DNA of 64,000 bases from Candidatus Methanoperedens sp. Its GTDB lineage: Archaea; Halobacteriota; Methanosarcinia; Methanosarcinales; Methanoperedenaceae. Under the pieces are notes generated by a model. It saw nothing but the letters and a program-made list of their open reading frames with translations. It ran no database searches and had not been told where the DNA came from. Location of the stretch: positions 1-64,000 of the forward strand of contig JAPMTX010000143.1 of the NCBI GenBank assembly GCA_026552855.1, in the 5' to 3' direction. Of this stretch, positions 50,190 to 59,357 are shown piece by piece. The position numbers and the translations under genes were made by a program. Position 1 is the first letter of the stretch. Each line of letters opens with the position of its first letter.

Positions 50190-51098
50190 TTATGAAGTCT
50201 CTTCACTTATCACTCCGAACATATCCTGCCCGGTTATCTTAACTATGGTATAGTTTCCGCTTTTGGTTATATTGTACTGCAAGATGCCTCTCTGCGTACT
50301 GTTGTCTTTTAACTGGTTAAGTTTTTTCAAAGTGCTTGAGTTTAAATTCAGGTAAGCTGCTGTTTTCTCATAACTTCCATTGCTCAATCTGATACCCGTG
50401 TAGTACTGTTTCGCAAAGCTCACGTTCGAACTCAGGGTCTGGAAAGGCGCGGGTTCTACCCTGCTTAGCAATCCCTCGTACTGGTCGTAAGCTGTAGCTG
50501 TTTTGTTCAGGCTTGTGGTTATATCTATCACGTCGATAGCAGTCTGAGGCTGCGCAAATACCGTTGGGCTTCCCATCACATTAAATATGCCGTTTATCCC
50601 CGGCTCCTGTCTTATGAGAACATATTGGTTCTTATATGGAGCCCATGGGGGAACGATATATTCGAAATCGTTCCTCTCAGGAGACATAGTGCTGAGCAGC
50701 AGGAACGATTCGTTCATATCCTTCTTAAGGTGACCATAGTAAGCCTTTGTGGTATTAGATTTATAGAGGGAATCCATCCAGGTAATGAACGGATAATCTA
50801 TTAGATCGATTTTTACCTCTTTTGACCACTGCGTCATCTGCGGTGTCATGCTCTCAAGATCTATATAACTTGCTGATACTGCGTCCGGGGGCGTCATGTT
50901 CAAAGCGTCCGAGATCGAGTTAAAGGGCTGGTTCATGGTCCAGAACTCAGGATTATATTTTTCCTGCTGGGATTCCGGTTTCTGGGTCTCCTGTTCCGTA
51001 TTGCTTCTCGGACTGGTAGCTACATATGCCATAGGTACAATTATCATGACGAGAATCATAAATGCAGCGAGTAATTTGTATGCAGTTTGCTGTTTCAT
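50190..51098 (-). CDS. Exported or membrane-anchored protein of unknown function
   Basis: 302 residues. The N-terminal helix (YKLLAAFMILVMIIVPMAYV) is a signal peptide or anchor, followed by a Gln/Glu/Ser-rich linker (SPRSNTEQETQKPESQQEKY) and a soluble outer domain of about 250 residues. That domain contains repeated Asn-X-Ser/Thr sites (NTT, NES, NKT, NVS, NGS, NSS, NST, NIT, NYT), suggesting heavy N-glycosylation. No family is recognised and no C-terminal sorting signal exists. Divergent from the trp operon, so control by the same intergenic region is possible. Confidence 0.6.
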   Translation of the reverse strand: MKQQTAYKLLAAFMILVMIIVPMAYVATSPRSNTEQETQKPESQQEKYNPEFWTMNQPFNSISDALNMTPPDAVSASYIDLESMTPQMTQWSKEVKIDLIDYPFITWMDSLYKSNTTKAYYGHLKKDMNESFLLLSTMSPERNDFEYIVPPWAPYKNQYVLIRQEPGINGIFNVMGSPTVFAQPQTAIDVIDITTSLNKTATAYDQYEGLLSRVEPAPFQTLSSNVSFAKQYYTGIRLSNGSYEKTAAYLNLNSSTLKKLNQLKDNSTQRGILQYNITKSGNYTIVKITGQDMFGVISEETS

Positions 51099-51152
51099 GC
51101 TCTCAACTAGTGCTTTTAAGATATTAAACCATCGCGTAACTTTTATATACGA

Positions 51153-51188
51153 TGTACTCGTTTATACATTGATGTACAATTTTGTACA
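51153..51188 (+). promoter_or_regulatory. TATA box and phased TGTACA boxes of the trp operon
   Basis: TATA-like TTTTATATAC is at 51141-51150. TGTACT (51153-51158), TGTACA (51173-51178) and TGTACA (51183-51188) follow, spaced by 20 and 10 bases, that is, on one face of the helix. TGTACA is the TRP-box consensus bound by TrpY, the tryptophan repressor of Methanothermobacter. A TrpY-like repressor is the inference; no such gene is in the window. Confidence 0.65.
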
Positions 51189-51197
51189 GTGATAATC

Positions 51198-52226
51198 ATG
51201 AAGGAATTTATCCAGAAACTCATTCAGAAGCAGGATTTGACATCCGATGAAGCTGAAGTCGCTGTATCGAAAATATTTACTGAGGCTACAGATGCCCAGA
51301 TCGCAGCTTTTTTAACGGCGCTGAAGCTGAAAGGAGAGGCGCCTGCTGAAATCGCGGGGCTTGCACGCGGTATGAAAAAGGCTGCTAACAGGATCTCCCC
51401 GAAAGTTAAGGGAGTCCTTGTGGATACCTGCGGGACAGGAGGGGATTCGACAGGTACGATCAACGTAAGCACCGGAGCCGCGATAATCGTGGCATCCTGC
51501 GGCGTCCCTGTCGCAAAGCACGGGAACTATTCCATTACCTCAAAGTCGGGAAGTGCTGATGTGCTCCGTGAACTTGGCATCCGGATAGATCTTCCTCCGC
51601 CTGAGGTCGAGAGCGTGATCGAGAAAGTGGGTATCGGGTTCATGCTTGCGCCTGTATTCCATCCCTCGATGAAAAGGGTGGCGCAGATAAGGCGCGACCT
51701 GGGTTTCCGCACGGTATTCAATATCCTCGGACCTCTCACCAATCCTGCAAGCGCACAGGCGCAGGTGATAGGGGTCTTTGACAGCTCCCTGTGCGAGCCG
51801 ATAGCAAACGTCCTGAAGATCCTGGGCACCAGGAGAGCTATGGTAGTCCATGGGAGCGGCATGGATGAGATATCTAATATTGGCGAGACTTCGATAGCCG
51901 AGCTGAACGGCAGCAGGATCACAAAGTACACTGTATCGCCTGAGAAACTGGGCGTCAGGAGAGCATCGGCCGGTGATATTGCAGGCGGTGCACCTGAAGA
52001 TAACGCAAGGGACATAGTGGACGTATTGAAAGGGAAAAATGGGGCAAAAAGGGATATCATAGCGATCAATGCAGGTGCAGCCCTGCTTGTGAGCGGGAAG
52101 GCAGCGGACCTGAGTTCAGGGATAAAGATGGCGAACCGGTCTATCGACAGCGGCGCAGCCCTGGATAAGCTGAAGGAATTCGTTGGTGCCGCAGGTGAGC
52201 CGGGAAAGCTTGATAGATTCCTGTAG
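51198..52226 (+). CDS. trpD: Anthranilate phosphoribosyltransferase
   Basis: 342 residues from the ATG at 51198; a GTG at 51189 would add three residues and overlap an operator box. PRPP/anthranilate motifs: VDTCGTGGDSTGTINVSTGA, AKHGNYSITSKSGSADVLRE, GFMLAPVFHPSMKRVAQIRR, RTVFNILGPLTNPASAQAQV, VHGSGMDEISNIGETSIAEL. It attaches phosphoribose to anthranilate. First gene of trpD-trpF-trpE-trpG. Regulated probably through the TGTACA boxes. Confidence 0.97.
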   Translation: MKEFIQKLIQKQDLTSDEAEVAVSKIFTEATDAQIAAFLTALKLKGEAPAEIAGLARGMKKAANRISPKVKGVLVDTCGTGGDSTGTINVSTGAAIIVASCGVPVAKHGNYSITSKSGSADVLRELGIRIDLPPPEVESVIEKVGIGFMLAPVFHPSMKRVAQIRRDLGFRTVFNILGPLTNPASAQAQVIGVFDSSLCEPIANVLKILGTRRAMVVHGSGMDEISNIGETSIAELNGSRITKYTVSPEKLGVRRASAGDIAGGAPEDNARDIVDVLKGKNGAKRDIIAINAGAALLVSGKAADLSSGIKMANRSIDSGAALDKLKEFVGAAGEPGKLDRFL

Positions 52227-52236
52227 AGAGCCACAG

Positions 52237-52887
52237 ATGAAGGTAAAAATTTGCGGTATCAAGACCGAGCGCGACCTTGACATGGCACTGATCGCCGGGG
52301 CAGATGCTGTAGGGTTTATTACCGAGGTGCCTGTGGATTCACCGCGGAAGATAAGTCTCCCGGAAGCATCACGATTGATATCAAAAGTGCCGGTGTTCGT
52401 GGCATCGGTGCTTGTTATCATGCCTGAAAATGCAGAGCAGGCGATACGTATGGTACGGACTGCGAGACCGACTGCTGTGCAGGTCCATAATGCACTTGGG
52501 ATCCAGGAATTGAAGAAGATCAAGGATTCGGGGGTAATGCTCATTAAAACGATCCCTGTAGCCCAGAACGCTGATATTAAAACCCTTGTGAAACAGGTAA
52601 GAGAGCTGCATGGAATCGCTGATGCTGTCCTTCTGGATACCGCGCTGGGCGGGAAAACAGGCGGGACCGGAGTGCCACATAACTGGGAGATAAGCTCGGA
52701 GATCGTTCTCAGCTCCGGCGTGCCCGTGATACTGGCAGGCGGGCTCTCCCCTGAGAATGTCAGCGATGCCGTAAGGAGCGTTCGACCTTACGCCGTCGAT
52801 ACCGCATCAGGCGTTGAGAGCGAAGGGAGAAAGGACGAAAAGAAAGTGATGGCTTTTGTCAGAAATGCGAGGACGCATGAGATTTGA
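52237..52887 (+). CDS. trpF: Phosphoribosylanthranilate isomerase
   Basis: 216 residues from the ATG at 52237. TIM-barrel motifs: KVKICGIKTERDLDMALIAG with the catalytic Cys, AVQVHNALGIQELKKI, AVLLDTALGGKTGGTGVPHN with the catalytic Asp and phosphate loop, ILAGGLSPENVSDAV, and AVDTASGVES. It opens the ring of phosphoribosylanthranilate. The stop overlaps the trpE start by 11 bases. Confidence 0.95.
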   Translation: MKVKICGIKTERDLDMALIAGADAVGFITEVPVDSPRKISLPEASRLISKVPVFVASVLVIMPENAEQAIRMVRTARPTAVQVHNALGIQELKKIKDSGVMLIKTIPVAQNADIKTLVKQVRELHGIADAVLLDTALGGKTGGTGVPHNWEISSEIVLSSGVPVILAGGLSPENVSDAVRSVRPYAVDTASGVESEGRKDEKKVMAFVRNARTHEI

Positions 52888-54412
52888 TATCGATGAGAAG
52901 AAGTTCCTGAGCCTTGCAAAAGAGAAGCCTGTTATAATCCAGTTGATGGCAAAGGTGGGGGCATGCTGCACGCCTCTTGAACTTTATGCCTCTCTTGATA
53001 AAAAGTGCGCTTACCTTCTTGAATCGGTTGAGAAAGAGAAAAAGCATGCGCGGTTCTCTTTCGTGGGCGCTGATCCGGATGCGACTGTCACTGTCAAGAA
53101 TAGAACTGTAACCCTTGATTATACGCAGAGAACAAACCTGATAGGATTTATCGAATCATCGCTCTCGAAAATCTGCGATACGGGCGACGTGGGTGATAGA
53201 AGGGTGGGCAAACTCAAATCAGGCTTTGATACCATGGATGCCATCCGTTCGGTTTTCGCAGCTTCTGGCGTGAAGTTCATCGGAAAGGGCTTTGACAGGC
53301 AGACGTTCCTTGGGGGAGCTATCGGATTTTGCGCCTACGATATGGTGTACGACTGCTGGCTTGATATCCCCGCTAAAAAGACCCGTACTCCTGAGGCGCA
53401 GTTTGCGCTCACTACAAAGACCGTTGTTTTTGATCACTTGACAGATGAGACGTACGTGGTCATGACGCCGTTAGTGCTGGACGGAGATGATGCAAAAGAT
53501 ACGTACCGTACTGCGCTGGCGGATGCAGAGAAACTTGTATCAGCGGTGGAATCGGCAAAACCGCTTGCTGTGCGGAAGAACAGACCTGAGCAGATAACGT
53601 GCAATATGGAGAAAACAGAGTATGAAGACGCTGTCAGGAGAGCAAAAAAACACATAATCGACGGGGATATCTTCCAGGTAGTGCTCTCGCGCAGGTACGA
53701 GGTAACAACAGACCAGACTCCGCTTGAGCTGTACACTGCCCTGCGCAGCGTCAATCCGAGCCCTTACATGTACCTTTTTGAATTCAACGGGACAAGCATC
53801 ATAGGCGCAAGCCCTGAGACCCTGCTCTCAGTCCATAACCGGAAGGTCATAATCAACCCTATCGCAGGCACATGCCCGCGCGGGAAGACGCTGCAAGAGG
53901 ATGAGGAATTCGCAAAAGAGATGCTGGGGAGCGAGAAAGAGCGGGCTGAGCATGTGATGCTCGTTGACCTGGGGCGCAACGACGTGCGCATGGTCTCACA
54001 GGGCGGGACTGTTAAGGTCGATGATTTCATGTCTGTTCTGAAGTACTCGCATGTGCAGCATATAGAGAGCACAGTATCAGGCATGCTCCGCGACGGGTGC
54101 GACCAGTTCGATGCAACGCGCGCAATATTCCCTGCAGGCACGCTCTCGGGTGCGCCCAAGATAAGAGCCATGGAGATAATAAACGACCTTGAAAAAGACG
54201 CAAGGGGCATATACGGCGGGGGCGTGGGATACTATTCCTGGAACGGGGATGCGGATTTCGCCATCGTGATAAGGACGATAATCAAGAACGGCAGGAAGGC
54301 GATAGTGCAGGCAGGCGCGGGGATCGTGGCGGACTCTGACCCGGAGTATGAGTACAACGAGACCGAGCGCAAGATGGCGGCGATGATAAAGGCGATAGGA
54401 GGGGGGGCATGA
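52877..54412 (+). CDS. trpE: Anthranilate synthase component I
   Basis: 511 residues from the ATG at 52877. Converts chorismate to anthranilate with TrpG. Chorismate-binding motifs: GDIFQVVLSRRYEV, SPYMYLFEFNGTSIIGASPE, INPIAGTCPRGKT, EKERAEHVMLVDLGRNDV, PAGTLSGAPKIRAMEII, and IYGGGVGYYSWNGDADFAIV. The feedback region (LLES near residue 50) is present. The next gene in the pathway, trpG, is separated by the 390-base repeat insertion, unlike the usual tight coupling. Confidence 0.96.
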   Translation: MRFDIDEKKFLSLAKEKPVIIQLMAKVGACCTPLELYASLDKKCAYLLESVEKEKKHARFSFVGADPDATVTVKNRTVTLDYTQRTNLIGFIESSLSKICDTGDVGDRRVGKLKSGFDTMDAIRSVFAASGVKFIGKGFDRQTFLGGAIGFCAYDMVYDCWLDIPAKKTRTPEAQFALTTKTVVFDHLTDETYVVMTPLVLDGDDAKDTYRTALADAEKLVSAVESAKPLAVRKNRPEQITCNMEKTEYEDAVRRAKKHIIDGDIFQVVLSRRYEVTTDQTPLELYTALRSVNPSPYMYLFEFNGTSIIGASPETLLSVHNRKVIINPIAGTCPRGKTLQEDEEFAKEMLGSEKERAEHVMLVDLGRNDVRMVSQGGTVKVDDFMSVLKYSHVQHIESTVSGMLRDGCDQFDATRAIFPAGTLSGAPKIRAMEIINDLEKDARGIYGGGVGYYSWNGDADFAIVIRTIIKNGRKAIVQAGAGIVADSDPEYEYNETERKMAAMIKAIGGGA

Positions 54413-54438
54413 GGGTATTGATTGGAGAAAATAACGAA

Positions 54439-54775
54439 CCGCAGATAAACGCAGATGAACGCAGATGCATTCTCACAACGAATTACATCAAAACAACCCA
54501 CCGCAAAGGACGTAAAGAGCGCAAAGGAGTGCAGCAGGAACCTTTGCGCTCTGGTGTGGATAACAGATATTCTATTAACAACGAACTCGTACGAACTGAT
54601 ACGAACTCAAACTATTCAGAGTTCGTACGAGTTCGTATCAGTTCGTTGTTGATGTCCATTTTGTCGTTCTCTTTGCGTCCTCTGCGCTCTTTGCGGTTGG
54701 ATGTATTTTCCACTCCGGAGCGGGCGATAAGGGCACTGCATGGAGTATCTGCGTTTATCTGCGTTCATCTGCGGC
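54439..54775. repeat. Nested palindromic repeat cassette, copy 3 (full form), inside the trp operon
   Basis: Three concentric inverted repeats. Outer: CCGCAGATAAACGCAGATGA... (54439-54468) against the inverse at 54747-54774, in units of CGCAGATNAA with 10-bp period. Middle: CGCAAAGGA-CGTAAAGAG-CGCAAAGGA (54502-54528, 9-bp period) against 54671-54696, with its own extra partner (54542-54556). Inner: three ACGAACT units at 10-bp period (54577-54608) against 54619-54650 around a 10-base loop. It interrupts trpE-trpG. A 132-codon ORF through it is an artefact. Confidence 0.9.
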
Positions 54776-54803
54776 TAATTTCAATCAAAGTTGCTGGAGG
54801 AGT

Positions 54804-55376
54804 ATGAGAATCTTATTCGTTAACAACAAGGATTCTTTTGTCTGGAATCTTGTAGACTACGTATCCATTTTTGAGCCTGATACTGTTGTGGTTCCTAACA
54901 CCATCCCGCTGAAAGAGGTTGAGAGTATTAACCCCGATGCCATAGTGATATCCCCTGGTCCCGGTCATCCTGCAAACCCGAAGGACATCGGAAGCTGCCT
55001 CGATATCATCAGGGAATCGACCGTGCCGCTCCTTGGAATATGTCTGGGTCACCAGGCGATAGGCGTGGCTTTCGGCGGCGATGTTAGCCATTCGCCCTCA
55101 GGACCCGTGCACGGGAAGACCGCGCTTATCAACCATAATGGCAACAGCATATACCAGGGCTTGCCCAATCCCCTTGTCGGAGGGCGGTACCATTCTCTAG
55201 CTATAACAAAGCTGCCGCGCGAGCTTGAGGTCACCGCGAGGACGCAGGACGGCATAATAATGGGAGTGAAACATAAGCAGAGACCGATATTCGGGCTGCA
55301 GTTCCACCCCGAGTCTGTGCTTACGCCGGAGGGGTTGGGGATAATTGAGAATTTTCTGAGGATGGCACATTTATAA
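54804..55376 (+). CDS. trpG: Anthranilate synthase component II (glutamine amidotransferase)
   Basis: 190 residues. Type I amidotransferase triad: Cys in LLGICLGHQAIGVAFGG, His and Glu in GLQFHPESVLTPEG. SPGPGHPANPKDIGSC and GPVHGKTALINHNGNSIYQG are typical. It feeds ammonia to TrpE. A good ribosome-binding site (GGAGGAG) is directly before the ATG, probably to restart translation after the inserted repeat. The 3' end overlaps the convergent membrane-protein gene by 56 bases. Confidence 0.96.
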   Translation: MRILFVNNKDSFVWNLVDYVSIFEPDTVVVPNTIPLKEVESINPDAIVISPGPGHPANPKDIGSCLDIIRESTVPLLGICLGHQAIGVAFGGDVSHSPSGPVHGKTALINHNGNSIYQGLPNPLVGGRYHSLAITKLPRELEVTARTQDGIIMGVKHKQRPIFGLQFHPESVLTPEGLGIIENFLRMAHL

Positions 55377-57132
55377 AGGACATTGGTCGTAACTCATTTT
55401 TAAAATGTCCGATCGTGAAAATCTCATTGGTGTGCCTGGTATCCCGCCAGTGCTTTATGTAAGCCATCCATTCATCGTCCTCAAGAGTATCTAATATTAC
55501 TTTGAACCTGTTGATTGCACCAATATCTTTGGTTCCTGTTTTTTTCTCTATTTTTTCTTCTAATTGCTCCAGCAGGATATTACCACGACCATCGCCCCGT
55601 TTATTGGCTACTTCATATGCCCGAATCAGGTCGGTCGCAGTGCGTATGCCATATGCACGCAAACCCTCTCTGATATCTTCAGAACCATCCAGGTGCAAAT
55701 ACAGGATAGCCTGATCGACCCAATCCACGAGGCACGGCACAGGGATACGTGTTTGAAGCATTAAATCAATCAAATCATAGTTCGCCAGGTTTTCGATATT
55801 TTCAACACCCTCCTCCACTAACTGTGTCCTCTGGTAAAAGTTTATTCCGTCAAGTTTTTCGAGGGTTTTTTCTTCTTTAATGTAGAATCTGTTTTTAATT
55901 ACAGTTTGCAGATATTCCTGAATAATTGCGATAGCTGTAGCCGGGAAAATGCCAATCATGAAGGCAAGAGGTAAAAGTACTGAATTATTCCCTTTAATCA
56001 TGGGAATTTCACTCAGCACCCATACAAGAATAATTACCATTAAGATGCGGACCGTGATATGGCTGTAGGCTTTTGGTCTGAGATCTACACGTGCATAGCG
56101 ACGGAATAACATATTCAATCCGAAGAAATAAGCACCGAGAAAACCAAAAACTATGGGTGTCGGACTTGGCATGAAGAAGTCTCCAGCCCGGCTGATATCA
56201 CCAAATGGGTGCAGTGTCAGGATCCATCCGACCGTAATGATTAATGTGGCTACAAATATTGGTGACTGCACGCCGTATAACCGGCTGCTGCTGGATTCTT
56301 CAGCGCCGTAAACAGACCTGACCTTGTCCTCATATAAACTTCGTGCATCCTCCAGCGTTATAACTCTGGGATCGAGCTGGACTATCTCGCGGAAAAAACT
56401 CACCTGTAGCGTTCCTAGTTTCTGGTGTGTGAAAAGAAAATACATCAAAGCAGGCAGTAGAGAAACCGTGGCAATGAAAACAAACTGCATGCCGCGACCC
56501 AGCATATCCGGGGAGGGTACCGCGGTCGTCTGGGTCAGCAGGTCTTTCCCACCGCCAAAGAAGAATATTACAAGTGCCGGCAACCCAACCCCGATTGCCA
56601 GGATGAGTATAAGGCTTAGAACCAGTGCCCCCCATTGTCTGATGTTTTTTAATCCATCGATAAATCTTTCTTTTATCTCCTTTTTCAGTTTATACAAAAT
56701 TGATAATACTACTATTAATGCGATTATACCCCATACATTTAACCAAAAATCAGGTTTGTTAAAATATCCAAAAAAAGAACCTACTGCCCTTAAAATTGCC
56801 GCTATTATCAAGATAATGATGCTTGCACCGAAGGCAAAATATAGTGCTTCTGAAGATGATTCGTCTTCTTTCGGTAATTTCTCGATTCTAATGAGATTTA
56901 ATTGTTGCCAGGATTCATAGTCGAGTTCTTCAGATTTGAAAGTCCCTTTGCCAAAAGGAGGCAGGACAAATAATCCCAAGTCGTCTTTCCGTATTTGCGA
57001 TTCATTGCAATCGATGCTTTTATTTTTTTTAATACCTATTCGCCTTGCCGTTAGATTATGGATGATGATTCTAGTATCGTAATTAACGGTCACTGAGGCT
57101 TCTTCAGTGTTTCCGGATTCCTGGTGACTCAT
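55321..57132 (-). CDS. Large multi-pass membrane protein with cytoplasmic C-terminal domain (603 aa)
   Basis: No known family. An N-terminal soluble segment (1-90; TVNYDTRIIIHNLTARRIGI) is followed by about nine membrane helices (about 95-405, for example YFAFGASIIILIIAAILRAV, ALVLSLILILAIGVGLPALV, VFIATVSLLPALMYFLFTHQ, PTPIVFGFLGAYFFGLNMLF). The C-terminal 190 residues are soluble, with KLDGINFYQRTQLVEEGVEN and IENLANYDLIDLMLQTRIP, a helix-hairpin-helix-like pattern also seen in cyanobacterial homologs (from memory), then TDLIRAYEVANKRGDGRGNI. Monocistronic, convergent with trpG. Bases 57133-58053 upstream are gene-free. Function unknown. Confidence 0.6.
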   Translation of the reverse strand: MSHQESGNTEEASVTVNYDTRIIIHNLTARRIGIKKNKSIDCNESQIRKDDLGLFVLPPFGKGTFKSEELDYESWQQLNLIRIEKLPKEDESSSEALYFAFGASIIILIIAAILRAVGSFFGYFNKPDFWLNVWGIIALIVVLSILYKLKKEIKERFIDGLKNIRQWGALVLSLILILAIGVGLPALVIFFFGGGKDLLTQTTAVPSPDMLGRGMQFVFIATVSLLPALMYFLFTHQKLGTLQVSFFREIVQLDPRVITLEDARSLYEDKVRSVYGAEESSSSRLYGVQSPIFVATLIITVGWILTLHPFGDISRAGDFFMPSPTPIVFGFLGAYFFGLNMLFRRYARVDLRPKAYSHITVRILMVIILVWVLSEIPMIKGNNSVLLPLAFMIGIFPATAIAIIQEYLQTVIKNRFYIKEEKTLEKLDGINFYQRTQLVEEGVENIENLANYDLIDLMLQTRIPVPCLVDWVDQAILYLHLDGSEDIREGLRAYGIRTATDLIRAYEVANKRGDGRGNILLEQLEEKIEKKTGTKDIGAINRFKVILDTLEDDEWMAYIKHWRDTRHTNEIFTIGHFKNELRPMSFINVPSSENSQLSPTPPA

Positions 57133-58053
57133 TTTACCCTCCGTTTTATGCTTATGTTATTTCCCAAGCCAGCTTCTGTACAACATGTGATCGAGCTGAT
57201 AATTATAGCTATCAATAACCTGTTTTTCATTAATATACCACCAATTCCAGAGTAGAGGAACCAAAGATTATACATGATTAATATATATAAACGTTGTGCT
57301 GCCCTTTTTCAAAGTACGGATGCATGGAAAGTATTGTCGTTAATTTAAGAACCAGTACGAACTTTTTGAGGATGGCGCGGGAAGGAGCAGATTAGTCCTT
57401 CCCGTAAATATCTCTTATTTAGCCAGGATGTTATAGGCGGCTACCACAGTCGCTACAGTACAATATAAATCGCTATAGTTTGCTATAGCATCACAGCGCA
57501 GGTGCTGGATTTTATGATTCAATGTAATACCATTCAAAAATTAAACTGAGCGCCAGCTTACATCCAGGATATATACCGCTTAAGTTTAACCTGTTTATTC
57601 CCATGAACGACCGTTTAACTGTCCTGGGCTTTAAAAGGCATATTTTAATTCATTCGGGTCCGATGTACCTTTTGATCTCTATATTTTAGTACATCTATCA
57701 TTCCCGACATGCTACGCCAGCCCCTTCAGAGACTGTAGTGCATTCCAGCGGGGTACGATGCTTATCTGAGATATTATGTCCGCTGGCATGATACCCGGTG
57801 CTCACGGAAAACATTTGGTGTTCAGGCTGCGGTTTAATCTCTGCTAATGGTTATTCGAGGGACATAGCTGTTTATCAACTCAATGACAATCCATCAAGCT
57901 CTACGCTTTGTGCTTTATTAAACCGCATTATATCATATATACAACGTATCTATTCAATTAATCACATCATTTATAGTTTTAAAACTATAACGTAATCCCT
58001 CCGATGCAGAAGGATAAGATGCAGGGTGATCAGCAGCGACCCATCATCAGGAC
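57133..58053. other. Gene-free intergenic region with palindromic element copy B
   Basis: No convincing gene over about 900 bases. It holds short AT-rich tracts, GCTATAG-type sequences (CGCTATAGTTTGCTATAGC, 57470-57488) and, at 57952-57991, the 40-bp element with the perfect palindrome TTATAGTTTTAAAACTATAA (57971-57990). A 65-codon plus-strand frame (57798-57995) runs into that palindrome and is considered chance. Similar GCTATAG strings and the same element lie at 5946-6281. Confidence 0.5.
57952..57991. repeat. 40-bp intergenic element with perfect palindrome, copy B
   Basis: ATTCAATTAAT (57952-57962), an 8-base spacer, and TTATAGTTTTAAAACTATAA (57971-57990) plus C. Same layout as copy A at 6242-6281. 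Confidence 0.65.
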
Positions 58054-59226
58054 CTACTTCACTGCCACTATCTTCACTATATCCCCGTCCTTCAGTTCAT
58101 GCTTCTCCCCCAGCCTCATCTTGGTGCGCGCATCCACAGCATACAGGAACCCTTTGCCTATGTCGGTATGGATCATAAAAGCCAGGTCTTTCGGCGTGCT
58201 CCCCCTCTTCAGCAGGAAGGCATCAGGCAGTATGTTTCCTTTCTTATCCGTGAACTTGTTCTCATCCTCGACCGGATAGACCACGATCAGGTCAAGAAGC
58301 CTTAATACCGTCTCATTGATACATTTCTGTACACCAGTGCCTCCGTATTTCTTCATGAGCGCGCGTATCTTTGAGAGCGCCTCTTTCTGCGCTTCGGAGA
58401 GGTTGGGTGATTCGATAAAATCGGCATCTCCTGGTATGTATTTTACAGCCCCGCTCTTATCCGCAAGGCGCAAAGCAACTTCAGCCGCCGCGCTGGCAGG
58501 TATCGCGCCTTTCTTAACAAGGCGCTCTATGTTCTCAGCCGATGCCGCATCAATTTTGTTCGCCGTGATGATCAGGGGTTTGCTCTCAGCCCTGAGCATG
58601 TCAGAAAGCTCGATGATCCGTTCGTCAGTCCACATGTGGGGTTTGTCGCGCGGGAGCTTGAGCCTGGTCAGCGCTGTTCTCACATGGGATTCCGTGATCC
58701 CTGCGCCCTCAAGCTGCCCTGCTATCGTTTCCTCTATTTTAAGCCCTTCTGCCTGGACTTTGCGCGACAGCCTCTCCCAGTTGCGCTTCAGTATCCCGAA
58801 CAGCCACATCGTTATCTCATGTTCAAGGAACTGTATGTCTTCAAGAGGATCATGCGAGCCCACAGGAACGGGCGCACCCTCGATATCGGTGCCGCCCGAT
58901 GCATCGATCACATGTATTATCGCCTTCGCCTGCCTGAGGTTATCAAGGAAGGCATTTCCAAGCCCGCGCCCTTTATGCGCGTCGGGCACGAGTCCTGCCA
59001 CGTCTATCATACCTATCGGGACGAACCTCACACCGTCCATGCAGTTCCCGCAGATGAGCTTTAATTCCCTGCACGGGCAGGTAGTTCTGACATATGCCAC
59101 ACCGTGGTTGGCGTCGATTGTCGTGAATGGATAGTTCGCAATTTCGACATTTGCCAGGGTTGCCGCTTTAAAGAATGTTGATTTTCCGCAGTTCGGTTTT
59201 CCCGCGAGCGCTATTGAGACAGCCAT
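58054..59226 (-). CDS. ychF: Redox-regulated ATPase/GTPase YchF (OBG family)
   Basis: 390 residues. G1 LAGKPNCGKSTFFKAATL, G2 IANYPFTTID, G3 DVAGLVPDAHKGRGLGNAFL, G4 NKID, and a C-terminal TGS domain (AFLLKRGSTPKDLAFMIHTD). The archaeal form carries a Cys-containing insert (CPCRELKLICGNC) that could bind metal. It associates with ribosomes and may control translation under stress. Monocistronic; nothing convincing lies between it and the next gene upstream. Confidence 0.95.
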   Translation of the reverse strand: MAVSIALAGKPNCGKSTFFKAATLANVEIANYPFTTIDANHGVAYVRTTCPCRELKLICGNCMDGVRFVPIGMIDVAGLVPDAHKGRGLGNAFLDNLRQAKAIIHVIDASGGTDIEGAPVPVGSHDPLEDIQFLEHEITMWLFGILKRNWERLSRKVQAEGLKIEETIAGQLEGAGITESHVRTALTRLKLPRDKPHMWTDERIIELSDMLRAESKPLIITANKIDAASAENIERLVKKGAIPASAAAEVALRLADKSGAVKYIPGDADFIESPNLSEAQKEALSKIRALMKKYGGTGVQKCINETVLRLLDLIVVYPVEDENKFTDKKGNILPDAFLLKRGSTPKDLAFMIHTDIGKGFLYAVDARTKMRLGEKHELKDGDIVKIVAVK

Positions 59227-59357
59227 GCTTCTTAATACAGTTCTTGTGAACTTAATTCTTATCTATGAGGCATGAGGAATATTGAATCGACGATAAATGA
59301 ACCCTGCCGTGAGAACGGGCTGAAAAAATATATACCCCTATCTACAACACCCAGTCA

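Noticed and set aside
54409-54807. 132-codon plus-strand frame through the repeat cassette between trpE and trpG
   Set aside because: It translates repeat units (NADERR, SAFICVHLRL-like) with a periodic, meaningless sequence and overlaps trpE; the DNA structure explains the open frame.
57798-57995. 65-codon frame near the perfect palindrome
   Set aside because: No ribosome-binding site, no family resemblance, and it ends inside the palindrome.
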